Source: Tardiphaga sp. P9-11
GTDB lineage: Bacteria; Pseudomonadota; Alphaproteobacteria; Rhizobiales; Xanthobacteraceae
Length of the DNA stretch: 64,000 bases
Assembly (NCBI RefSeq): GCF_008329525.1
Contig: NZ_NPKQ01000008.1
Coordinates: 1 to 64,000, forward strand
Direction: 5' to 3'
Of this stretch, positions 8,700 to 18,123 are shown one piece after another (positions within the stretch are counted from its first letter, which is position 1; every line of letters begins with the position of its first letter). A model generated the notes under the pieces. It saw only the letters and a list, made by a program, of their open reading frames with translations, did no database searches and was not told the DNA's origin. Both the position numbers and the translations under genes were made by a program.

Positions 8700-9001
8700 A
8701 AGGGGCGGCAAGACTCTAGCCGCTTGAGATGCCCTTTTGCTCGTCCTGTTGGATTGCAGTTCGAGTGCCTCAAGCGGCTGGAGCGATAGTCGTGTGTTGA
8801 GGTCTGAAAGTCTGCAGCCGAGGTTGGAGTTTTGCCTCGTTCGCGACTAACTCCACTGACGACGGAGCAGACGCGAAACGGCTGACGTCAGTCGGCCGCT
8901 CTGGCCGGACGGTTCGTCCTGCCAATGTGCGGTGAATGTCGAACTCTCTGACCGAGGCAATGCGGGACAGATGGCCTCTTTCCTAAATGAAGAGTGGTAT
9001 C
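8700..9001. other. intergenic, possible weak terminator
   Basis: About 300 bases without a supported gene. A GCGGC/GCCGC hairpin at roughly 8705-8724, enclosed by AAGGGGC and GCCCTTTT, could terminate the transporter operon. Nothing else is recognised. Confidence 0.35.
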
Positions 9002-9187
9002 TCACGCGGCTTTAATGTGGATTTCAGGCTTCAGAATGCATTCGATGCTGTGTGCGTCGATTAGATCTAATGCACGATGACGCCACATCTCTGCTTCGGC
9101 CAGATACTTCCAGCTCTCTCCAGGGAAGAAAGCAGCGCGCTGGCGACACATACTTTCCATCGCACGACAGGTCAAAAGCTCTTTCAT
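9002..9187 (-). CDS. small hypothetical protein, CRQRA-type
   Basis: This 61-residue basic protein begins MKELLTCRAMESMCRQRAAF and continues with ESWKYLAEAEMWRHRA. Short proteins with a Cys-Arg-Gln-Arg-Ala motif followed by SWKxLxEAExW are recurrent in Bradyrhizobium-like genomes (my recollection; no function is known). The start at 9187 is favoured over one six codons upstream because GGGAGG lies four bases before it. It is transcribed away from the LacI promoter and stands alone. No membrane segment or signal is visible. Confidence 0.6.
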   Translation of the reverse strand: MKELLTCRAMESMCRQRAAFFPGESWKYLAEAEMWRHRALDLIDAHSIECILKPEIHIKAA

Positions 9188-9503
9188 TGCGACCTCCCTT
9201 TTTCCCATCCTATGCCTCGTTCGACGGCTGGCTCAAGAAAAAAACGGTCACGTTTCAGCGATTCTATAATTCGGTATCGGATGCAGGAAAACCATCGGAG
9301 AGAGGAGAAACTATTCTATTTGTCCGGCGTTTTCTGGGATTCTTTTTTGACAATCTCGACATGACTGGCGTGGGGCGGTCCGCTTAAGCTGAAGAATATT
9401 TTCATTCGCGCACGCTTTGCCAAACGGGCCAGTCAAAGGTACACTTTTCAAACCTTCTCGCAATGCGCAAGCTCTTGAAGACGGATCCCGCGTCAGCGTG
9501 TCT
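9188..9503. other. intergenic, no feature seen
   Basis: Roughly 316 bases between the small CRQRA-type gene and the 3' end of the LacI-type regulator. It contains an A-rich stretch near 9236-9245. No supported gene, hairpin with a T run or repeat was found. Confidence 0.4.
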
Positions 9504-10685
9504 TCATAAACGGATATTCGATGCGACCTTTGACTGGAGCGGCAAGGTCCGTTTCGCGTCGCTTTGCGCGGGGGGCGTGACCGGCGTTGTAGGCGTACTG
9601 CTCCTCGACGGCACCAAGGAGGCGACGGAGTCACGGGAAAGTAATGTCGGCTTCAATACTATCCGATCGTTTGACGCGGAATTACCCTTGATCATTGAGA
9701 TAAGCAAACTGGACGCTTGAGTACCCAATTCTGCGGTTGGCGTACTGATCGTCGTCAGCGCCGGTGCAATTGCGTCCATGAAGAGCATGTCATTCATGCC
9801 GACGATCGAAATCTTGTCCGGGCACGGAATGTTTTCGTCTCTGAGATGCCGAAGACAACCGACAGCCAACATATCATTACCGGCGACGATAGCAGTGATC
9901 TCGCTATGCTCCGCGAGCAAACGCTTGCATGCGAACTGACCTTCTTCGACCGTGAATGCGGCGCCAAAAACCGCGACAGGAACGACGCCGGTCGGGGCAA
10001 GCGATTTGCATGCGCGGCGGAAGCCGCGATAACGGTGGTAGCCGGTGGAGACATTCTGCGGGCCGCCGACATGCGCGATATTGCGGTGTCCACGTTCTGC
10101 CAGATGGTGAACCGCCAATTCCATCGCTTTCGCATCATCGACTCTAACACTCGGGATGAACTCGCTTTCGGGATCTCGGAAAACCGCGACTACCGGAATG
10201 TTGGCCTCGACGCACGTCGCTATTCCCGGATCGTTCCGCTCGAACGTGGCGACGATTAAGCCTTCCACGCCTTGCTGAATAAACCTCTCGATCAATGCCG
10301 CCTGCCGCAAGGGATGGTTGTCGGTGTTGCCAACGATCGTGACGTATCCGATTTCCGCAAAGCTATCCTCGATGGCCCGGACGATTGGCGGATGCACGGG
10401 ATCGCCCAAGTTCGAAACGATGACACCGACGGTGCGTGACTTCTGCGTTCGTAGTGCCGAAGCCATGGCGTTCGCCCGGTATCCGAGCTTCTTTGCGCAT
10501 GCCTCGACGCGCGCGATCATCTCCGGCGAGATCAGGTGACGCTTCTCGGGATTGAGGCCGCGCGAAACGGTCGACCAATGCACGCCGGCGCACTTCGCAA
10601 CATCGATGATGGTCTTGCGCGATGTGCGATCTTGCTGCGTAGGTGAAGTCTTTTTGATCTTTTTGGTTTTTTTTGGCATCGCCAT
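9504..10685 (-). CDS. LacI-family transcriptional regulator
   Basis: This 393-residue protein has a lysine-rich start (PKKTKKIKK), a LacI helix-turn-helix with IIDVAKCAGVHWSTVSRGLN near residues 25-45, and a periplasmic-binding-protein-like ligand domain beginning TVGVIVSNLGDP. It is longer than the usual 330-350 residues because of a Ser/Thr/Pro-rich tail of about 40 residues after LLSRDSVASL. It is divergent from the maleylacetate reductase operon at 10871, and two 16-bp direct repeats lie between them. LacI regulators commonly bind sugars or related small molecules. The ribose-type transporter in the operon is consistent with a sugar-like or conjugated ligand (inference). Confidence 0.92.
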   Translation of the reverse strand: MAMPKKTKKIKKTSPTQQDRTSRKTIIDVAKCAGVHWSTVSRGLNPEKRHLISPEMIARVEACAKKLGYRANAMASALRTQKSRTVGVIVSNLGDPVHPPIVRAIEDSFAEIGYVTIVGNTDNHPLRQAALIERFIQQGVEGLIVATFERNDPGIATCVEANIPVVAVFRDPESEFIPSVRVDDAKAMELAVHHLAERGHRNIAHVGGPQNVSTGYHRYRGFRRACKSLAPTGVVPVAVFGAAFTVEEGQFACKRLLAEHSEITAIVAGNDMLAVGCLRHLRDENIPCPDKISIVGMNDMLFMDAIAPALTTISTPTAELGTQASSLLISMIKGNSASNDRIVLKPTLLSRDSVASLVPSRSSTPTTPVTPPAQSDAKRTLPLQSKVASNIRL

Positions 10686-10751
10686 CCAGCCTGCTCGTGC
10701 GCGTCGTCGTATCCGCTAACGATCACGTGAGAATGCCTCATCTTGCACAAA

Positions 10752-10790
10752 TTGACAAACGTGTGCAGAGTTTCTTGACAAACGTGTGCA
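10752..10790. promoter_or_regulatory. two exact 16-bp direct repeats, probable LacI operators and -35 elements
   Basis: TTGACAAACGTGTGCA occurs at 10752-10767 and again at 10775-10790, 23 bases apart (about two helical turns). Each starts with a perfect TTGACA -35-like hexamer for the plus-strand operon and contains a central CG, as LacI-family operators usually do. A TGCACA at 10744-10749 is an inverted partner of the TGTGCA in the first copy. No strong -10 hexamer is obvious. Confidence 0.6.
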
Positions 10791-10870
10791 CGGGAATGAT
10801 GGTAGCGAAAATCCGCTGCATGCCGTGGTGCAATGCAACAGAAGCGCGCTAACGGCGGCGGCGATCAGGG

Positions 10871-11956
10871 ATGGAAATAGTGGAGAGCTTCGTCTATCAG
10901 GCGGCGTCCATGCGGGTCGTCTTCGGCTCGGGACGGCTGGCAGATCTGGCCGCCGAGCTCGATCGACTCGGCGTTAAACGCGCGCTCGTTCTGACGACAG
11001 CCCAGCAGAAATCTCACGGCGAGCAGATTGCCGCGCTGATCGGTGACCGCGCGGCGGGTGTCTATGCAGGCGCGGTGATGCATACGCCGGTTGATGTGAC
11101 CGAAGTTGCGATGCAGCAGGTCATGGCTCTGCAGGCCGACGGCATCGTTGCAGTAGGTGGCGGGTCGACTATCGGGCTTGGTAAGGCGATCGCGCTGCGG
11201 ACCGACCTGCCGCAGATCGTCGTGCCGACCAGCTACGCCGGGTCCGAGATGACGCCGATCCTCGGTGAGACCCGTGAGGGACTGAAGACCACGCAATCGA
11301 GCCCGAAGATACTTCCCGAAACGGTCATCTACGACGTCGACCTGACGCGCACATTGCCGCCTGCGTTTGCCGTGACGTCGGGCGTCAATGCAATCGCTCA
11401 CGCTGTCGAAGCGCTCTATGCGCGCGACGCCAATCCGGTCGTGTCGTTGATGGCGGAAGAGGGCATCCGCCTTTTCGCCGGCGCGCTGCCGAAGCTTGCG
11501 GCTGGCGAGGACGACGCGGCGGCACGCGACGACGCACTGCGCGGCGCGTGGCTGTGTGGCGCCTGTCTCGGCGCTGTCGGCATGGGACTTCACCACAAGC
11601 TCTGCCATACGTTGGGCGGCACGTTCAATCTGCCACATGCCGAAACTCACACGGTGATCCTGCCGCATGCGATGGCCTATAATGCTCCGGCTGTACCGGT
11701 TGCGGCGGCTCGCGTCGCGCGCGCATTGGGCGCCGGACAGGCTGGGCAGGGACTGTTCGATCTCACGCAGGGCCTTGGCGCCAAAGTCGCGTTGCGCGAT
11801 TTGGGAATGCCGAAGGATGGCATCGAACGCGCCGCTGACCTCGCCGTCAGCAATGCCTACTGGAATCCGCGGCCTCTGCAACGCGACGCTATCCGCGACC
11901 TGATCGCGCGGGCGTGGGCGGGCGATCCTCCGGTCATGGCGGAGGCGTTGCGATGA
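10871..11956 (+). CDS. maleylacetate reductase-like iron-type alcohol dehydrogenase
   Basis: This 361-residue protein of the iron-containing alcohol dehydrogenase superfamily most resembles maleylacetate reductases in length and motifs. It has GGGSTIGLGKAIAL (nucleotide binding), VPTSYAGSEMTPILG, and HHKLCHTLGGTFNLPHAETH near residues 240-260 (the metal/active-site His cluster). Maleylacetate reductase converts maleylacetate to 3-oxoadipate with NAD(P)H, the step after hydroxyquinol 1,2-dioxygenase. A dioxygenase of that type lies three genes downstream in the same operon, which supports the assignment. It is the first gene after the LacI-controlled promoter and overlaps the amidohydrolase by four bases. 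Confidence 0.85.
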   Translation: MEIVESFVYQAASMRVVFGSGRLADLAAELDRLGVKRALVLTTAQQKSHGEQIAALIGDRAAGVYAGAVMHTPVDVTEVAMQQVMALQADGIVAVGGGSTIGLGKAIALRTDLPQIVVPTSYAGSEMTPILGETREGLKTTQSSPKILPETVIYDVDLTRTLPPAFAVTSGVNAIAHAVEALYARDANPVVSLMAEEGIRLFAGALPKLAAGEDDAAARDDALRGAWLCGACLGAVGMGLHHKLCHTLGGTFNLPHAETHTVILPHAMAYNAPAVPVAAARVARALGAGQAGQGLFDLTQGLGAKVALRDLGMPKDGIERAADLAVSNAYWNPRPLQRDAIRDLIARAWAGDPPVMAEALR

Positions 11957-13320
11957 CGGCGACACGCACACTCATCAAATCGGCGATTATCGTAACGATG
12001 GACGACGCGATCGGCGATCTCACACAGGCCGATCTGCTGGTCGAGGGTGAACGCATCGTCGACATCCGGCCGGGTCTCGAAGCCGCTGATGCGGAGATCG
12101 TTGATGGTCGTGGCCGCATCGTCATTCCGGGCCTTGTCAACGCGCATATGCATACGTGGCAGACCGCCTTGCGCGGTTTCTCCGCGAACTGGACGCTGCC
12201 GGAATACTTCCGCCGCATGCATGCGGGACTGGCCACGGTTTTTCGTCCCGAGGATATCCATATCGGCACGCTGATGGGCGCGCTGAACCAGATCAATTGC
12301 GGCACGACCACTCTGGTCGACTGGTGTCACAACAATCCAACGCCTGCGCACAGTGACGGCGCCGTCGCGGCGCTCAAGGAAAGCGGCATCCGTGCCGCCT
12401 TCTTCCACGGCTCACCGAAGCCGGAGGCGGCGCCAGGGCAGCCGCACTTCTCCGAGGTTCTGCATCCGCGCCGTGAGGTCGAGCGCTTGTTGGCAGGAGC
12501 ACTGTCCAACCGCAGCGACCGCGTTACGCTCGGGCTTGCGATTCTCGGCCCGCATTATTCGACCATGAATGTTGCCATCCATGATTTCGAACTGGCGCGT
12601 GAGTTCGATCTGATTGCCTCGATGCATCAGGGCGGAGGCACGGCCAAGACGCCCGGTGGCTGGGCGAAGCTGATTGCAGCCGGTCTGGTCGGTCCCGGCA
12701 TCAACATCGTGCACGGCAACGATCTTCCCGACGATCTGCTGCGTCAGCTTGTCGATCTCGGCGTGTCGTTCTCGGTCACACCGGAAAACGAGATGAATCA
12801 GGGCCACGGCTACCCGATCACCGGGCGGCTGTTGAAGCTGGGATCGCGGCCTTCGCTTGGGGTCGATCTGGAATCGGTGCTGCCGGGCGACATGTTCAAC
12901 GTGGGTCGCATCGCCCTGTCGATGCAGCGCGCGCTCGACAATGCCGAGAGCCGGCAGGCCACGGGCGCCATTCCGGCGGCGACGACAATCACGACGCGCG
13001 AGGCCTTGCGCTGGATCACCATCGAGGGCGCCCGCATGCTCGGGCGTGAAAGCAGCATCGGCTCGCTCACACCGGGCAAGAAGGCGGATCTGGTCGTCAT
13101 CAACGCCACCGATCTCAACCTCTGGCCGGTCCATGACCCAGTCTCTACGGTGCTGATGCAGTCCAGCATCGCCAATATCGAGGCAGTCATGATCGACGGC
13201 ATCTGGCGCAAACGAGACGGCCGCCTGATGGCGGAGAACCTCGACCGCAAAAAGAATGAACTCGAGCGATCAGGCATGCGCATCGTCTCCGAGATCGAAC
13301 GTCAGGAGAAAGCGGCATGA
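11953..13320 (+). CDS. metal-dependent amidohydrolase (AtzA/TrzN/cytosine-deaminase-like)
   Basis: This 455-residue TIM-barrel amidohydrolase has metal ligands HMH at residues 65-67, His225 in SMHQGGG, His254 in VHGND and Asp305 in LGVDLES, the pattern of the mononuclear deaminase/dechlorinase branch. The C-terminal ARMLG...GSLTPGKKADLVVI strand is typical. Family members hydrolyse C-N or C-Cl bonds on N-heterocycles, guanine, aminoimidazoles or similar. The start at ATG 11953 overlaps the previous stop as ATGA. Placement among intradiol-cleavage genes suggests it removes an amino or other group from an aromatic or heterocyclic substrate before ring opening (inference). Confidence 0.88.
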   Translation: MTATRTLIKSAIIVTMDDAIGDLTQADLLVEGERIVDIRPGLEAADAEIVDGRGRIVIPGLVNAHMHTWQTALRGFSANWTLPEYFRRMHAGLATVFRPEDIHIGTLMGALNQINCGTTTLVDWCHNNPTPAHSDGAVAALKESGIRAAFFHGSPKPEAAPGQPHFSEVLHPRREVERLLAGALSNRSDRVTLGLAILGPHYSTMNVAIHDFELAREFDLIASMHQGGGTAKTPGGWAKLIAAGLVGPGINIVHGNDLPDDLLRQLVDLGVSFSVTPENEMNQGHGYPITGRLLKLGSRPSLGVDLESVLPGDMFNVGRIALSMQRALDNAESRQATGAIPAATTITTREALRWITIEGARMLGRESSIGSLTPGKKADLVVINATDLNLWPVHDPVSTVLMQSSIANIEAVMIDGIWRKRDGRLMAENLDRKKNELERSGMRIVSEIERQEKAA

Positions 13321-14234
13321 CAACCCCGTCGAGAGATCAAGCTCAGGCCGTCGCCTGGATCGGTGTTGGCAAGATGGGCTTGCCGATTGCAGGCCGTATG
13401 GTGGAGGCCGGTATCTGCGTCACCGGTTACGACCCGGGCCAGCAGCGCATGGTGTTGGCACAGCAGCTTGGGCTTAAGGCGGCCAACTCCGCCGCAGACG
13501 CCGCTGCAAACCACTCCATTATCTTTACATCGCTGCCCGACGATACGGCGCTGCGCTCCTTGGTGCTTGGGTCTGATGGCCTGCTGAACAAGCTGCCACG
13601 CGGCACGATCCTGATCGAGACGAGCACGGTCAGTGCCGAAATATCGGCTGAAGTCGGCGTCGCGGCGGAGGCAACGGGTGTTGCCTATCTGCGCGCGCCG
13701 GTGTCCGGCAATGCTGCGATCGCGCATACCGGCGCGCTGACCTGCTTTGTGTCGGGGCCGCGCGACGCATTCGATGCGGTTCAGCGGGTACTGGCGACGT
13801 TCACGCGGGCGCAGACCTATCTCGGCGTGGCCGAAGAAGCGCGATTTGCCAAGCTCGCGGTCAACCTGATGATCGCGGTGTCGGCTGGAATGATGGCCGA
13901 AAGCCTCGCGTTGGCGCGCAAGGGCGGAATCTCCTGGCCCGATATCCTCAAGGTCCTGGACGACAGTGCAGTCGCCTCGCCGATGGTCAAGTACAAGACG
14001 CCGCCGCTGGCCACGCGCAACTTCGACTCCACCTTCTCGTGCCGTCAGATGGCCAAGGATCTCGATCTCATCATCGGCGCCGGTCACCACGTCGGCGTGC
14101 CGCTGCAACTCGCAGCGCAGGTGCGAGAAATCTACGGATCGCTTGTTGCACAGGGCGATGGTGAATCCGACTTCATCGCCACTGTGCGCCATGTCGAGCG
14201 ACTGTCGGGTCTCGGCGAGCCGAAGCTTGGGTGA
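13317..14234 (+). CDS. NAD(P)-dependent beta-hydroxyacid dehydrogenase family protein
   Basis: This 305-residue protein has the Rossmann motif GVGKMG at residues 16-21, the family motif LRAPVSGN, and the catalytic Lys region RFAKLAVNLMIAV. It is related to 3-hydroxyisobutyrate and tartronate-semialdehyde reductases but clearly diverged from the paralogue at 1973-2863. It overlaps the amidohydrolase stop by four bases. The substrate is unknown; in this operon it may reduce or oxidise a side-chain fragment released before ring cleavage. Confidence 0.88.
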   Translation: MTTPSRDQAQAVAWIGVGKMGLPIAGRMVEAGICVTGYDPGQQRMVLAQQLGLKAANSAADAAANHSIIFTSLPDDTALRSLVLGSDGLLNKLPRGTILIETSTVSAEISAEVGVAAEATGVAYLRAPVSGNAAIAHTGALTCFVSGPRDAFDAVQRVLATFTRAQTYLGVAEEARFAKLAVNLMIAVSAGMMAESLALARKGGISWPDILKVLDDSAVASPMVKYKTPPLATRNFDSTFSCRQMAKDLDLIIGAGHHVGVPLQLAAQVREIYGSLVAQGDGESDFIATVRHVERLSGLGEPKLG

Positions 14235-14243
14235 GGAGAGGCC

Positions 14244-15128
14244 GTGCGGAATTTCAACGAGAACACCATCACCGATGCCGTACTAGATCGCATCACCGAT
14301 GCCGGCCAGCCGCGGATCAGGCAGATCAGCGAGGCGCTGGTGCGCCATCTGCACGCCTTCATCCGCGAGGTGCGGCCAACCCAGAAGGAATGGGAGCAGG
14401 GTATCGAATTCCTGACGCGGACCGGTCACATGTGCGACGATAAGCGCCAGGAGTTCATCCTGCTTTCGGATACGCTCGGGGTGTCCATGCTGGTCGATGC
14501 TATCAATCATGGCGCCGAAGATGGCGTGACGGATACGACGGTGCTCGGGCCGTTCTTTGTCCAGGCAGCCCCGGAGAAAAATCTTGGCGAAGACATCTCC
14601 GGCGGCATGGAGGGCGATCCGATGATCGTGACGGGGTCAGTCTCGACGCCGGACGGCAAGCCGATCGCAAATGCCACGATCGACGTCTGGCATTCCGATG
14701 ACGACGGCTATTATGACGTCCAGCAGCTCGACAAGATCGGTGATCTTGCAATGCGCGCGCGGTTTCATGCGGACGCAGAAGGGCGCTTCCGGTTCTGGTC
14801 GATCAAGCCTGCGGCCTATCCGATCCCACATGACGGGCCGGTCGGTGACATGCTTGAAGCTCAGGGACGTCACCCGTGGCGGCCCGCCCACGTGCACTTC
14901 ATGATTTCCGCCCTCGGCTTCGAGCAGCTGGTAACTCACGTCTTCGTCGCGGGCGACAAGTATCTCAACTCGGACGTCGTGTTCGGCGTCAAGGATACGC
15001 TCATTCGTGAATTCGCCCGGAAAGATGCCGGCGAGGCCCCCGACGGGCGCATGCAGAACACGCCTTACTATCATTTGAATTACGATTTCGGTTTGAAGCC
15101 AGACGCCAACAAGGCGCGCGCTGTCTAG
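14244..15128 (+). CDS. intradiol ring-cleavage dioxygenase, hydroxyquinol 1,2-dioxygenase-like
   Basis: The 294 residues begin with an N-terminal dioxygenase helical domain and end in the intradiol beta-sandwich. Probable Fe(III) ligands are Tyr157 (DGYYDVQ), Tyr192 (AAYPIPHDGP), His216 and His218 (RPAHVHF). Family members cleave catechol, chlorocatechol or hydroxyquinol. The length, the GYYDVQ motif and linkage to a maleylacetate reductase favour hydroxyquinol (benzene-1,2,4-triol) giving maleylacetate. The start is GTG 14244 preceded by GAGGAGAGG. No flavin or Rieske monooxygenase that would make hydroxyquinol is present in the window. Confidence 0.9.
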   Translation: MRNFNENTITDAVLDRITDAGQPRIRQISEALVRHLHAFIREVRPTQKEWEQGIEFLTRTGHMCDDKRQEFILLSDTLGVSMLVDAINHGAEDGVTDTTVLGPFFVQAAPEKNLGEDISGGMEGDPMIVTGSVSTPDGKPIANATIDVWHSDDDGYYDVQQLDKIGDLAMRARFHADAEGRFRFWSIKPAAYPIPHDGPVGDMLEAQGRHPWRPAHVHFMISALGFEQLVTHVFVAGDKYLNSDVVFGVKDTLIREFARKDAGEAPDGRMQNTPYYHLNYDFGLKPDANKARAV

Positions 15129-15187
15129 CTAACAATGCGCATCAAGGGCCGCAGAGCCTGAGCGCTGATATGGAAGGGGAGGATGCT

Positions 15188-16588
15188 ATGGGAGCGCCAG
15201 TGAGCGCCGAGACGGCGGTGGTCCGTCTGAACGAGATCGTAGGGGCACGCGCGACGATTGCGCGCGGCGTGCTCGATGATCACGGCCGCAGCGAGGCCTA
15301 TCATGCCAGCCGTCCACCGGATGTCGTGGTGTTTCCGGAGACCACGCAGGAAGTCGCTGAGATCGTGAAGCTCTGCAGCGAACTCGGCATGCCGGTCGTT
15401 CCATTCGGCGCGGGCACCTCGCTCGAAGGCAATGCGGCGTCGGTGGCTGGCGGCGTCTGCATCGATTTTGCGCGGATGAACCGCGTGCTCCAGGTGCATG
15501 ACAAGGACCTCGATGTCGTCGTGCAGCCCGGCATCACCCGCAAGCAACTCAACGCGCATCTGCGCGATACTGGATTGTTCTTTCCCATCGATCCGGGGGC
15601 CGATGCGTCGATCGGCGGAATGACCTCAACGCGTGCGTCCGGAACCATGGCGGTCCGCTACGGCACCATGAAGGACAATGTACTGGCGCTCGAAGTCGTG
15701 CTTCCGGATGGGCGGACGATCCGTACCAGCCAGCGCGCCCGCAAGTCGTCAGCCGGCTACGATCTCACGCGGCTGTTCGTCGGCTCCGAAGGCACCCTCG
15801 GCGTCATCACTGAAATTACTCTGAAACTGCATCCATGGCCGCAGGCGATCTCGTCCGCCGTTTGCAGTTTCGGGCGGCTCGATCAGGCGATAGATACCGC
15901 GATTGAAGTGATCCAGTCGGGTATCCCGGTCGCGCGGATGGAACTGCTGGATGAAGTCATGATGTGCGGCATCAATGGATACTCCAAGCTTGCTTATCGC
16001 GAGGCGCCGACGCTGTTCTTCGAATTCCACGGCACCAAGGCGAGTGTCGCGGAGCAGGCCGAACTGGCGGAGGCGATCGCCGCCGAACATGACGGCCAGG
16101 GCTTCCAATGGGCGCGTGCGGCGGAAGACCGGACGAAGCTGTGGCATGCCCGCGACAACACGCTCTATGCAGGTCTCAGCCTGAAGCCTGGCGCCAAGGC
16201 CATGATCACGGATGTCTGCGTGCCGATCTCGCGGCTGACAGAATGCCTCACTGAAACGCGTCGCGACATCGATGCCAACGGACTGATCGCGCCCGTGGTG
16301 GGCCATGTCGGCGATGGAAATTTCCATCTGCTGATCCTGATCGACCAGGACAACGCCGACGAAGTGGCGCGCGCCAAGGCGCTGCATGCGCGGTTGGTGG
16401 CGCGGGCGATCGCGATGGAAGGCACCTGCACCGGCGAACATGGCATCGGCACTGGCAAGATCGGATTCCTGCAGGACGAGCTCGGCGACGCTGTCGATAT
16501 CATGCGCGGCATTAAAGCGTCGATTGATCCGAAAGGCATCATGAATCCCGGCAAGATCTTCTTGCCCAATGCAGCGGTGCTGGCATGA
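15188..16588 (+). CDS. FAD-linked oxidase, D-lactate dehydrogenase/glycolate oxidase GlcD-like
   Basis: This 466-residue flavoprotein has a PCMH FAD-binding domain (PETTQEVAEIVKLC, PFGAGTSLEGNA, PGADASIGGM, near residues 50-200) and a C-terminal FAD-oxidase cap with GHVGDGNFH and CTGEHGIGTGKI, the substrate and metal-binding His motifs of D-2-hydroxyacid dehydrogenases. The ATG at 15188 is preferred over 15170 because AGGGGAGG sits just before it. It probably oxidises a D-2-hydroxyacid, passing electrons to quinone or cytochrome. It overlaps the sugar-type ATPase gene by four bases, so catabolic and transport genes are one transcript. Confidence 0.88.
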   Translation: MGAPVSAETAVVRLNEIVGARATIARGVLDDHGRSEAYHASRPPDVVVFPETTQEVAEIVKLCSELGMPVVPFGAGTSLEGNAASVAGGVCIDFARMNRVLQVHDKDLDVVVQPGITRKQLNAHLRDTGLFFPIDPGADASIGGMTSTRASGTMAVRYGTMKDNVLALEVVLPDGRTIRTSQRARKSSAGYDLTRLFVGSEGTLGVITEITLKLHPWPQAISSAVCSFGRLDQAIDTAIEVIQSGIPVARMELLDEVMMCGINGYSKLAYREAPTLFFEFHGTKASVAEQAELAEAIAAEHDGQGFQWARAAEDRTKLWHARDNTLYAGLSLKPGAKAMITDVCVPISRLTECLTETRRDIDANGLIAPVVGHVGDGNFHLLILIDQDNADEVARAKALHARLVARAIAMEGTCTGEHGIGTGKIGFLQDELGDAVDIMRGIKASIDPKGIMNPGKIFLPNAAVLA

Positions 16589-18123
16589 CGCAACTTGCAC
16601 AGCCCAAGGCTGCCGGGTCGATCGTTCAAGCGGCGCCGCCGCTGTTCGAACTGCGCGGCATCTCCAAGGAATTCCCGGGAGTGAAGGCACTCGACGATGT
16701 GTCGTTCTCGGTCTGGCCAGGCGAGGTGCACATGCTGCTTGGCGAGAACGGAGCAGGCAAATCAAGCTTGATGAAAGTGCTTTGCGGTGCGTACCGCGCC
16801 GACGGCGGCTCGTTCTATCATAAGGGACAAAGGGTTGAGATTTCCTCCGCTGCCGATGCACAGAAGCTCGGAATCGCAGTGATCTTTCAGGAATTTTCGC
16901 TCGTCCCCTATCTGGATATTGCGCAGAACATCTTCCTTGGGCGCGAACCTGCAGGTCGCATCCCAGGCACGATCGATCGCAAACGCATCCTCGCCGACGC
17001 TAAACAAGTGCTGGCTTCGATCGGCTTTGACATCGATCCGTCAATTCGTATCGAGAAGCTGGGCGTCGCCCAGCAGCAGATGGTGGAGATTGCGAAGGCC
17101 ATCAGCCAGAACGCGCGAATTCTCGTGATGGATGAGCCAACGGCGGCGCTGTCCGATCGCGAGACGGAATTGCTGTTTGCACTGATCGCGCGGCTCAAGG
17201 CGGACGGCGTCGCTATCATCTACATCTCGCACCGCATGGCAGAGGTGTTTTCGCTCGGTGACCGCATCACGGTGCTGCGCGATGGGCGTCGGATCGATGA
17301 AGTGAAACCCGGGGCCGTGTCATCGGACGATCTGGTCCGGATGATGGTCGGTCGCAGCGTCGATATGAGCTATCCACGGACCTTCGCCCAGATTCCGGGC
17401 AAGGTGATGCTCGAGGTGAAGGGCCTCTCGTCTGCCTCCGGCATTGCAGGCATCGACCTGGTGGTACGGCAAGGCGAGATCGTCGGGCTGTGCGGGCTGG
17501 TCGGCTCGGGGCGCACCGAAGTGGTGCGGGCCATTTTCGGAGCCGACAAGGCGACCGCGGGACAGCTCCTGTTTGACGGTCAGGAGAAATCCGGTGGTCC
17601 GGACGAAGCTGCCAGACTGGGGCTCGCGCTGATTCCGGAAAGCCGCAAGGCGGAAGGTCTGGCTTTGATCCGCTCCGTCGGAGACAACCTGATTGTTTCC
17701 GCGCTACGCAAGATCTTTCCGCGCGGCCTCTTCGATCAGGGGAGGTCCAGGCAAGTGGCCAATGATCTGATCCGGCAGTTGAGGATCGCGACGCCATCGG
17801 ACAAGCAGGCCGTGGGTCTTCTGTCCGGCGGCAACCAGCAGAAGGTTGTCATCGGCAAGTGGCTGGCGGCGGGCGCCAAGCTGTTCATCTTCGACGAACC
17901 GACACGCGGCATCGATGTCGGAGCCAAAGCCGAGATATTTGCACTCATCGACCGACTGGTCGCAGATGGTGCCGCTGCGCTGATGATCTCATCGGAGCAG
18001 GCGGAAATCTGCCACGTCTGCGACCGCGCCTATGTCATGCGCGATGGGCGGATCGCGGGTGAACTGACACGCCACGAACTGAGTGAAGAGAACATCGTGA
18101 AGTTGGGGATGCATCATGCGTGA
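16585..18123 (+). CDS. ribose-type ABC transporter ATPase, two ABC domains
   Basis: This 512-residue protein carries two fused ATPase domains, as in RbsA, MglA and XylG. The first has Walker A GENGAGKSS, signature LGVAQQQMVEIAKA and Walker B ILVMDEPTAALS. The second has the degenerate P-loop GLVGSGRTE normal for the family, signature LLSGGNQQKVVIGKWL and FDEPTRGIDVGAK. It energises the two permeases encoded next. The start overlaps the FAD oxidase stop (ATGA). Confidence 0.95.
   Translation: MTQLAQPKAAGSIVQAAPPLFELRGISKEFPGVKALDDVSFSVWPGEVHMLLGENGAGKSSLMKVLCGAYRADGGSFYHKGQRVEISSAADAQKLGIAVIFQEFSLVPYLDIAQNIFLGREPAGRIPGTIDRKRILADAKQVLASIGFDIDPSIRIEKLGVAQQQMVEIAKAISQNARILVMDEPTAALSDRETELLFALIARLKADGVAIIYISHRMAEVFSLGDRITVLRDGRRIDEVKPGAVSSDDLVRMMVGRSVDMSYPRTFAQIPGKVMLEVKGLSSASGIAGIDLVVRQGEIVGLCGLVGSGRTEVVRAIFGADKATAGQLLFDGQEKSGGPDEAARLGLALIPESRKAEGLALIRSVGDNLIVSALRKIFPRGLFDQGRSRQVANDLIRQLRIATPSDKQAVGLLSGGNQQKVVIGKWLAAGAKLFIFDEPTRGIDVGAKAEIFALIDRLVADGAAALMISSEQAEICHVCDRAYVMRDGRIAGELTRHELSEENIVKLGMHHA

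Noticed and set aside
8061-8711. 216-codon minus-strand frame over the CMD-like gene
   Set aside because: The plus-strand gene has a family match and a ribosome site; the minus frame has neither.
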